DNA of 11,509 bases, taken from the NCBI GenBank assembly GCA_028708055.1, contig JAQVZT010000060.1, positions 1-11,509 of the forward strand. The letters run 5' to 3'. This document shows, piece after piece, positions 6,676-11,509 of this stretch. The translations under genes and the position numbers were made by a program. The notes below the pieces were generated by a model. That model saw only the letters and a program-made list of their open reading frames with translations. It was not told where the DNA came from and searched no databases. The DNA is from Methanothrix sp. Its GTDB lineage: Archaea; Halobacteriota; Methanosarcinia; Methanotrichales; Methanotrichaceae. Numbering within the stretch: the stretch's first letter is position 1; each line of letters begins with the position of its first letter.

Positions 6676-7506
6676 TCAGTGTATTTTGGTATTTATTCTC
6701 CTCTTGAATGACAGAACCACAGAGAGCGCAAATACTCCGGTGAGAAGCAGGGCCACCAGAGGCGCGACTGGAAGGGTGTACTCAAAGCCCGCCCAGACGC
6801 CAAAGGCGCTCACCAGGAGAGCGGCGAGCGGCGCCACTAAAAACATGCTCTTTACATTGAAGCAGAACTGGCCGGCAATGGACGCAGGCGTCACCAGCAA
6901 TACAAAAATCAGCAGGCCGCCGACGATGTTGAGGCTCAGCGCCACGGACAAGGCGATGATGAACAGGAGGACGTAGTATACCAGCTTAACGCGAATCCCG
7001 GCTGCCTCGGCTATCTTCATATTGAACATCAGGGCGGTTATCTCCTTGAAAAATATCAGGATGAAGACAATAGTAAGGATGCAGACCGCTGCCAGGGCGT
7101 AAATCTCCTCCCTGTAGAGAGATATGACATCACCGAAGAGCAGGTTGCTCGCCGAGAGGCCATGGCCCATGTACTCCATGTAGGAGATCAGGAAGATGGC
7201 AACTGCCATGGACATCGCAAAGAGAACCGCTAGCGTAGCATCTGCGGCCATTTTGGCTTTGTCGCTTACCGGGCCGATCAGGGCTGCCACCGCCATGCTG
7301 AAGGCGATGGCTGATATTTGGGGATTTCCTCCCAGAAACATTCCCACAGCAGCCCCGGCAAAAGCGGCGTGCGACATAGTAAAGCCGATGGACGAGAGGT
7401 TCATGCGGGAGATGATGACTCCAAGAATGCTGCAGGCGATGGAGGCGAAGATCATTGCCTCCAGGGCATGGCAGACTACGTTATTCTGTATGATCGGCTC
7501 CAGCAT
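6676..7506 (-). CDS. ABC-3 family metal transporter permease (ZnuB/MntB type)
   Basis: This 276-residue polytopic membrane protein has about eight hydrophobic segments, the usual size for the ABC-3 permeases that carry zinc, manganese or iron. Typical landmarks are MIFASIACSILGVIISRMNLSSIGFTMSHAAFAGAAVG near the N terminus, LLFGDVISLYREEIYAL in the middle (the segment that usually reads YLFG), and NIVGGLLIFVLLVTPASIAGQ (GxLLV..LLVTPA) near the C terminus. The latter leads into the coupling region for the ATPase. The start is ATG 7506, which overlaps the 3' end of the ATPase gene by 26 bases, with GGAG 12-15 bases upstream. This tight overlap makes the two subunits a pair. A functional importer would have two permease copies, two ATPases and the lipoprotein encoded at 4778-5656. 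Confidence 0.92.
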   Translation of the reverse strand: MLEPIIQNNVVCHALEAMIFASIACSILGVIISRMNLSSIGFTMSHAAFAGAAVGMFLGGNPQISAIAFSMAVAALIGPVSDKAKMAADATLAVLFAMSMAVAIFLISYMEYMGHGLSASNLLFGDVISLYREEIYALAAVCILTIVFILIFFKEITALMFNMKIAEAAGIRVKLVYYVLLFIIALSVALSLNIVGGLLIFVLLVTPASIAGQFCFNVKSMFLVAPLAALLVSAFGVWAGFEYTLPVAPLVALLLTGVFALSVVLSFKRRINTKIH

Positions 7507-8260
7507 TTATCCTGCGCTCCGTTCTATCTTTATCCACTGCATTGCATTCCTTTCGGACAATGCTTTCTACCTCTCCGGCACTGCAACTCATATCGTGGGC
7601 GATCCTGCCCCTGTTCATTACCACCAGGTGGATGGGGATGTCCGGAAGCCCGTCGAAGGCATGGGCTACCATCAGGATGGGCACGCCAGTTCTGGCAAGC
7701 TCCTTGAATACCTCCTGCAGGTATTCTCTGGCGCTAAAATCGAGGTTGCTGAATGGCTCGTCCAGCATCATAACCTCAGGCTCCTTGGCGAGATTATGGG
7801 CGATCATCGCTTTCTGCTGCTGGCCGCCGCTGCACGTGCCGATGGCTTTTTGGGCCAGATCCTCGATTCCTGCCAGGTGCATGGCCTTTTGCACGGCCTG
7901 GCGATCATCTTTCGTGGGACGGTTCAAAAGCCCCAAACGGCCAAACCGGCCCATCATCACCACCTGCTCGACGGAAAAAGGCGTGAACGGGTCGAAATAG
8001 AAATTCTGAATGACATAGCCCACCTTCTTTCGCAGCTCATCCGCCTGCGTGGAGAGGTCCAGGCCGCAGACAGTTGCTTTGCCGTGGGTGATCTTGATAA
8101 GGCCGTTTATCGATTCGAGCAGCGTTGTCTTTCCAGCGCTGTTTGGGCCGCCTATGACCACGTATTCGCCCCGGCCGACGCGCAAAGAGAGATCTCTGAT
8201 GACTGCCTTCTCGCCTCCCTCGTAGGCAGTATAGATGCCCTCCAGATTGATGACGCTCAA
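7481..8260 (-). CDS. ABC transporter ATP-binding protein, ZnuC/MntA type
   Basis: The 259-residue ATPase drives the ABC-3 permease encoded directly downstream. Motifs: Walker A GPNSAGKT (38-45; the usual Gly after Asn is Ser), Q-loop Gln85 in YVIQNFYFDPFTPFSVEQVVMMGR (a segment typical of metal and siderophore ABC ATPases), signature CSGGQQQK (143-150; Leu to Cys and Arg to Lys compared with LSGGQQQR), Walker B VMMLDEP (163-169), D-loop SNLD and switch His200 in MVAHAFDG. These substitutions are mild and activity is expected. The start is read as TTG 8260, because the frame begins there in phase with the conserved first strand (VINLEGIYTAYEGG) and AAGGTCAGG lies about a dozen bases before it. 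It follows the FmdE-like gene by 45 bases, a gap that carries short TTAGG repeats. Confidence 0.92.
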   Translation of the reverse strand: MSVINLEGIYTAYEGGEKAVIRDLSLRVGRGEYVVIGGPNSAGKTTLLESINGLIKITHGKATVCGLDLSTQADELRKKVGYVIQNFYFDPFTPFSVEQVVMMGRFGRLGLLNRPTKDDRQAVQKAMHLAGIEDLAQKAIGTCSGGQQQKAMIAHNLAKEPEVMMLDEPFSNLDFSAREYLQEVFKELARTGVPILMVAHAFDGLPDIPIHLVVMNRGRIAHDMSCSAGEVESIVRKECNAVDKDRTERRINAGADHTE

Positions 8261-8305
8261 ATCAAATCGCCTGACCTTAACCTTGGACCTAATCCTAACT
8301 TTGTC

Positions 8306-8782
8306 CTAACCCTGTTTCGGTTTCAGTTTCATCTCGCCGGGAAATTCACTGGCATCGAATAGATCGGCATCGGACATGTGGTACATATTTTCGGCCAGCT
8401 TCTCGATGAGCAGGCTGTAATCGTCTCCTCCGGCGGGCGGAAAGCTGATTGGCCTGGGTGTGAGGAGCATTTTTCTCTCTTCGCAGGAGAACTGGCAGCG
8501 GATATCATCAGAGGCGATAATATCGATGTTTCTCTTGCCGAGAGTGCAGCCGCTTCCGATCTGTATGCCGTCTGCAAGGCATGATTGGGGGGGCACGCCC
8601 TTGCAATAGACGGTCGCCTTCATCAGGAATGGATCGCTGCAGAAATGCTTCCTTGCATACCTGCCCATCCTGTAGCCCAGGACGATGTAAGGGCCTAGGT
8701 GGCCGTGAAAGGCCGCTAGATCCTCAATGGAGTAATCCCTGTCTATGCCGGTGTATTTGCATGCGGATGCTGCGTGGCTCAT
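8306..8782 (-). CDS. FmdE family protein (formylmethanofuran dehydrogenase subunit E-like)
   Basis: Family PF02663 is named after a gene of the molybdenum formylmethanofuran dehydrogenase operon, but most members have no proven function. The signature is clear: FHGHLGPYIVLGYRMG (25-40), where many members read HGHxCPG, then VPPQSCLADGIQIGSGCTLGKRNI (63-86) with Cys68 and Cys79. His26, His28 and these cysteines are likely metal ligands. It is 158 residues long and has only the core domain, without the C-terminal zinc finger seen in longer members. I chose ATG 8782: AAGGGAG lies 10 bases upstream, and the TATA element at 8831-8838 predicts a transcript start near 8808. That start would exclude the upstream ATG 8818 (170 residues). 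It is first in the transporter operon, so a role in metal or metal-cofactor handling is likely. Confidence 0.85.
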   Translation of the reverse strand: MSHAASACKYTGIDRDYSIEDLAAFHGHLGPYIVLGYRMGRYARKHFCSDPFLMKATVYCKGVPPQSCLADGIQIGSGCTLGKRNIDIIASDDIRCQFSCEERKMLLTPRPISFPPAGGDDYSLLIEKLAENMYHMSDADLFDASEFPGEMKLKPKQG

Positions 8783-8830
8783 GATCGAATGTCTCCCTTG
8801 GCCTGAATAATGTTTCATACTCTTTGCTAC

Positions 8831-8838
8831 ATATTAAA
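8831..8838 (-). promoter_or_regulatory. Probable TATA box of the FmdE-ABC-DUF169 operon
   Basis: The minus strand reads TTTAATAT. A start site about 27 bases downstream would fall near 8808, between the two candidate ATG codons. Upstream, ATTATTA (8854-8860) and TAATAAT (8868-8874) form an inverted repeat with a 7-base spacer that could be an operator. Confidence 0.45.
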
Positions 8839-8883
8839 TTAACGAGCGTAAAAATTATTACACATATTAATAATAATCTTGCA

Positions 8884-8994
8884 ATGAATGAGGATTACAT
8901 CGCAGAAATTTTGGCTTGATTCGCTTCAGATGGTCAGTTAGGTGCTGAGGAGGAAATGGCAAAAGTTGGATCTGAGTCTATGTTATCTGAATAG
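8884..8994 (+). other. Possible broken or non-functional small ORF
   Basis: One plus-strand frame reads MNEDYIAEILA, then TGA, then FASDGQLGAEEEMAKVGSES and a TAG. The 36-codon composition (acidic, Ala/Glu-rich) is protein-like on both sides of the TGA, and GAGGAGG precedes the internal ATG 8956. It could be the relic of a small gene, or chance. The rest of the 325-base gap holds only the promoter signals listed separately. Confidence 0.25.
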
Positions 8995-9035
8995 TCATTT
9001 AAGATCGAATGCGCCAGCTTGCTCAACAATCCATG

Positions 9036-9066
9036 ATATTAATTGTAGAAAACTTAATATTATATC
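9036..9066 (+). promoter_or_regulatory. Promoter of the MC1 gene with overlapping inverted repeat
   Basis: ATTATATC (9059-9066) is the likely TATA box, giving a transcript start near 9088 and a leader of about 20 bases that holds the Shine-Dalgarno AAGGTGAGG (9094-9102). Inverted arms ATATTAA (9036-9042) and TTAATAT (9054-9060) run into the TATA box and could bind a regulator. Confidence 0.45.
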
Positions 9067-9107
9067 TAATTGAATCGAGTAATCATATTCGTTAAGGTGA
9101 GGCGATC

Positions 9108-9380
9108 ATGGCTGAGAAGAGAAATTTTGCCCTCAGGGACGCGGAGGGCAATGAAACCCACGTTTTTGCAGGAACAGCCCCCCGGCAAGCGGCACTGAAG
9201 GCTGCTACACGAGGATTCACAGAGATAAGGCTCAGGGAAAAGGGCACCAAAAAAGTCCATGTATTTCGAGGGGAAAGAAAGCAGATACCAAGGCCAAAAA
9301 AGGCCCCTGTCTGGATGCCAAAAGAGATCTGGAAGCCCAGTGTAAAGAAGATCTGCATAGAAAAGCTGGAAGAAATATGA
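9108..9380 (+). CDS. Chromosomal protein MC1 family, short variant
   Basis: MC1 is the small, basic, monomeric protein that bends and compacts DNA in Methanosarcinales and some haloarchaea. The 90-residue sequence is plainly in the family: RNFALRDAEGNETHVFAGTAPRQAALKAATRG (5-36), IRLREKGTKKVHVFRG (40-55), VWMPKEIWKPSVKK (68-81) and IEKLEEI at the end. Compared with remembered Methanosarcina MC1 sequences it lacks about six residues between TRG and IRLRE. The Trp of the FKAWKE motif is Glu56 here, whereas the Trp of PxWMP is kept (Trp69). Both could change the DNA contacts. The start is ATG 9108, with AAGGTGAGG five bases before it. The stop codon lies at the edge of a direct repeat shared with 11438-11509. 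Methanothrix often carries more than one MC1 gene, so this may be a divergent paralog. Confidence 0.93.
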   Translation: MAEKRNFALRDAEGNETHVFAGTAPRQAALKAATRGFTEIRLREKGTKKVHVFRGERKQIPRPKKAPVWMPKEIWKPSVKKICIEKLEEI

Positions 9381-9450
9381 GAAGGAGGGAGGAGAAAGTC
9401 AATTGGATGTAGGAGGGAAGTAGGGCCATCGACTTTCGCCAATACACTAT
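9376..9450 (+). repeat. Direct repeat, copy 1
   Basis: About 75 bases starting at the MC1 stop codon (ATATGAG). They match copy 2 with a few substitutions and 1-2 base indels. Identical blocks are AGGAGGGAGGAGAAAG, GGATGTAGGAGGG and CCATCGACTTTCGCCAAT. Confidence 0.85.
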
Positions 9451-10068
9451 ACGTCGATTACCGAGATAAAAGGATTTCGCTTCAGATCGAGAGCATATCT
9501 CCCTACCTGTGGCAATTGTGGGGAAAAGCGATATCAAGTCCGGGGCAGGGCAACGCCGCAATCCATGGCGCCCTCTCCAGAGGAGCCGATCTCCGCGATG
9601 GAAGACGGCCTGACCCCGCCCGAAGCTCGACATTAAGCCGGGCTCATAGGGCGGCAGAGCGCTGGAAACTGTCTATTACCGCAGCACCCGAGTTATAGGA
9701 ACCCTTTTTACGGGGCCTCTTGCTCGCCCTACAGCCTACGACTTTTGCCGACTCATGCTCCCGACCGTGTATTGGCGTGATATCCGGCTGATTGCTGCGC
9801 CATTTACGGCGCGCAACTCTCAATCCAGCCGGGGTTCGTCAGCTTCACAGGCTCGCAGCCGAATGCATTGCCACGACGGCATGCACCTCCTGTTGGCAGA
9901 AAAACCATTTTGCCAGCTCTAGGGGCCGGCAGCATTCTGCTCACGGGGGAGCAGCTGATCCTGCCATCAGAAGCGTTATCGGATGCGTTAAGCCCACGGT
10001 ACGCCCGCCACCCTGTTCTTTGGCATGAAGCGGCAAACTATCTATATAATCGTTATAGATATTTGTAG
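9451..10068 (+). pseudogene. Possible eroded coding sequence, family unknown
   Basis: The 830-base stretch 9381-10211 has no convincing intact gene. In one plus frame, 206 codons from 9451 to the TAG at 10066 contain only two stops (TAA 9634, TGA 9778). The frame includes a Cys-pair motif (LPTCGNCGEKRYQVRGRA, about 9502-9555) and an open tail of 66 codons ending YLYNRYRYL. The gene could be a decayed mobile-element or host gene. The region is GC-rich, so other frames are also partly open and the evidence is weak. No transposase motif was recognised. Confidence 0.25.
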
Positions 10069-10211
10069 TTGTCGGCTGAAATATATTTAAAAGACATGAG
10101 TGGATTCCTAAAAACTAACCAAACGCAGCCGCTATTTAAATAGGGTTTATAGATACGCGAACGGAATTTGAGGTTATTAGGAATCCTCGCGATGACCTCA
10201 AATATAACTGC
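10069..10211. other. AT-rich intergenic region with palindromes
   Basis: It contains the 12-base palindrome CTATTTAAATAG (10132-10143) and TATA-like runs (ATATATTTAAAA, 10081-10092). No gene is seen. Confidence 0.4.
10166..10203 (-). terminator. Inverted repeat after pyrF, candidate terminator
   Basis: Perfect 9-base arms ATTTGAGGT and ACCTCAAAT enclose 20 bases, which themselves contain the near-palindrome AGGAATCCT. The structure begins 8 bases past the pyrF stop on the minus strand. No strong T-tract follows, so it may protect the 3' end rather than terminate transcription. Confidence 0.45.
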
Positions 10212-11156
10212 CTACAAATGAATTCCTGCTTTCTTCAGGCTAGCATTCAGATCATTCTTCATTTGTTCTGCTGCCTCTTTTGCGAACAATGCAAACTTCT
10301 CATCATCGCCTTTATTCTGATAAGCAAATATAATTCCTCTTGATGAATTCACAATCGCTCCTCTTCCGTCTTCATTGAAGCAAGGAACAACATCATCTGC
10401 TCCGCCTCCCTGGGCACCATATCCTGGTACAAGGAAGATTGACTTTGGCATTAGTTTTCTTAGGACCTTTGCTTGTTTAGGGAATGTCGCTCCGACAACT
10501 GCTCCCACACTGCTGTAGCCACGCTCACCTATTACCTCTTGTCCCCATTTGTTGACATTCTCAGCCATTATTTCATACAATTTCTTTCCGTTGACTTCCA
10601 GATCCTGTAATTCAGATGAGCTTGGATTTGAAGTCTTGACAAGGATAAATATCCCTGAACCGTACTCTTTGCAGACTTTTGTAAATGATGTGACTGAATC
10701 AGAGCCAAGGTAGGCATTCACTGTCAATGCATCAACGCTAAATGATCTTTTCTTTTCACCAAAAACATCAACCTTGCCCAAGAAACCGTCTGCATATGCC
10801 TGGGAAGTGTTTCCAATGTCGTTCCTTTTGCCATCGACTAATACAACAAGCTTTGCAGCTGCCGCAGCCTTTGCAGTCTCTTCCATTGCCCATACTCCCC
10901 AATAGCCATATTGCTCGAAGAAAGCTGCCTGAAGCTTAACTGCAGGGACGATCTTCTTTACTGCCTCTATAATCTGGCTGTTGAAGTCAAGTGTTGTCAG
11001 TGCGACTGCCTCGAAGGTCTTTCCATGCTTCGTAATGTGCTTCCTTTTCAGAAAGTCAGGTATTTTTGAAAAATCAGGATCTAATCCGACAATAGCAGGA
11101 TTTTTCTTATCTTCGATTGCATCTATGAGCCTATCCGCGAAATTATTTGGGGCCAT
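10212..11156 (-). CDS. pyrF: Orotidine 5'-phosphate decarboxylase, type 2 subfamily
   Basis: The enzyme decarboxylates orotidine 5'-phosphate to UMP, the last step of de novo pyrimidine synthesis, in the cytoplasm. The barrel motifs are all present: VGLDPDFSKIPDFL (23-36), VKLQAAFFEQYG (73-84), the catalytic LVDGKRNDIGNTSQAYADGFLG (106-127, with Asp108, Lys110, Asp113 and Thr117), DALTVNAYLGSDSV (142-155), VGATFP (221-226), FLVPGYGAQGGGADD (241-255) and NSSRGIIFAY (270-279, phosphate-binding Arg273). At 314 residues with these motifs it belongs to the longer type-2 group known mainly from bacteria. Archaeal enzymes are usually about 210-230 residues and of another subgroup. Third codon positions are clearly richer in A/T than in the transporter genes. 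Both points suggest transfer. The start is ATG 11156; the Shine-Dalgarno is weak. The gene stands alone between two direct repeats. Confidence 0.93.
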   Translation of the reverse strand: MAPNNFADRLIDAIEDKKNPAIVGLDPDFSKIPDFLKRKHITKHGKTFEAVALTTLDFNSQIIEAVKKIVPAVKLQAAFFEQYGYWGVWAMEETAKAAAAAKLVVLVDGKRNDIGNTSQAYADGFLGKVDVFGEKKRSFSVDALTVNAYLGSDSVTSFTKVCKEYGSGIFILVKTSNPSSSELQDLEVNGKKLYEIMAENVNKWGQEVIGERGYSSVGAVVGATFPKQAKVLRKLMPKSIFLVPGYGAQGGGADDVVPCFNEDGRGAIVNSSRGIIFAYQNKGDDEKFALFAKEAAEQMKNDLNASLKKAGIHL

Positions 11157-11437
11157 TGTATTACCATCTTCTGTGAACTACCGTGTCCTGAAGGCGCAGA
11201 TTCCCGCTTCATTAGGATATTGAAGAATCCGATTGTAGAGCCATCTCAAGCATATGAATAATGATATGCATGCCCATTATTAATATTAATTGATGGCGAC
11301 GCGAAAGTAATCGTGGCAAAGACCTCTTGCTTTCATCCGTTGCAGCTGTCGCAGCAGCTCGTGTAAACTCAGCAGAGTTAGCGAGATCACCTGAAGGATT
11401 TCAGGCATAATCGAGAATAACGAATTCACAAAGGGTG
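11157..11437. other. Region upstream of pyrF without a clear gene
   Basis: No AT-rich promoter element lies at the usual distance before ATG 11156. AT-rich sequence occurs farther up (11255-11292), with an inverted repeat GCATAT-8-ATATGC (11249-11268) and the palindrome TTAATATTAA (11280-11289), so a leader of about 70-100 bases is possible. A minus-strand frame at 11286-11501 (71 codons) contains a leucine-rich helical stretch but lacks supporting signals, and its start lies inside the direct repeat. Confidence 0.35.
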
Positions 11438-11509
11438 ATATGAAGGAGGGAGGAGAAAGCCAATCGGATGTAGGAGGGGTTGGTCCATCGACTTTCGCCA
11501 ATCAACTAT
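11438..11509 (+). repeat. Direct repeat, copy 2
   Basis: About 72 bases at the window edge in the same orientation as copy 1 (9376-9450). Similarity continues to the last base, so the repeat may extend beyond the window. Confidence 0.85.

Noticed and set aside
7196..8362. A 388-codon plus-strand open frame across the permease, ATPase and FmdE genes
   Set aside because: It is antisense to three genes with full family motifs, its translation has no recognisable domain, and it is rich in His/Arg/Leu in the way expected of a shadow frame.
9381..10211. Possible RNase P RNA, SRP RNA or tRNA in the gene-poor, GC-rich stretch
   Set aside because: I looked for the conserved core sequences of these RNAs and the T-loop of tRNA and found none; the region does hold several short hairpins, so a covariance-model search would still be decisive.
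11286..11501. A 71-codon minus-strand frame with a Leu-rich stretch
   Set aside because: It starts within the direct repeat, has no promoter or ribosome-binding signal, and its first residues also appear in a shadow frame at repeat copy 1, so they come from the repeat.
9376..11509. CRISPR array
   Set aside because: Only two imperfect repeat copies about 2 kb apart, with no regular spacers.

Overview
The window looks like chromosomal DNA of a methanogenic archaeon of the Methanosarcinales, most likely near Methanothrix (Methanosaeta). The taxonomic clues are a gene for chromosomal protein MC1, an FmdE-family protein, a DUF169 protein, TATA-box promoters with short or absent leaders, oligo-T terminators, and secreted proteins ending in a membrane anchor. 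The genus is an inference. No rRNA, tRNA, CRISPR array or intact insertion sequence was seen.

Layout. (1) Positions 3-2882, plus strand: the tail of an unrecognised gene and two large extracytoplasmic proteins, tightly coupled (a TTGA overlap, then a 1-base gap). Each of the two has a signal peptide, beta-rich ectodomains and a C-terminal membrane helix. (2) 2866-4271, minus strand: the ATPase end of a peptide/nickel-type ABC transporter operon. One ATPase gene is intact. The other has lost its N-terminal third, including Walker A, and its permease and binding-protein partners are absent from the window. (3) 4300-4536, minus strand: a self-contained unit for a 56-residue protein with a TATA box, a probable leaderless start and a T7 terminator. 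(4) 4778-8782, minus strand: a five-gene metal-type ABC transporter locus in the order FmdE-like protein, ATPase, ABC-3 permease, DUF169 protein, lipoprotein binding protein. The binding protein has its own promoter, overlapped by a palindrome. (5) 9108-9380, plus strand: MC1. (6) 9376-11509: a sparse region flanked by two imperfect direct repeats of about 72-75 bp. It holds a degenerate gene-poor stretch and a type-2 orotidine 5'-phosphate decarboxylase gene whose sequence and codon use look foreign.

The most interesting part is region 4. A ZnuA/TroA-like transporter is joined to two poorly understood families (FmdE and DUF169), and its binding protein has kept only one of the canonical metal-binding histidines. 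This suggests import and handling of a metal or metal-containing ligand other than plain zinc or manganese. The second point of interest is the pyrF island between direct repeats.
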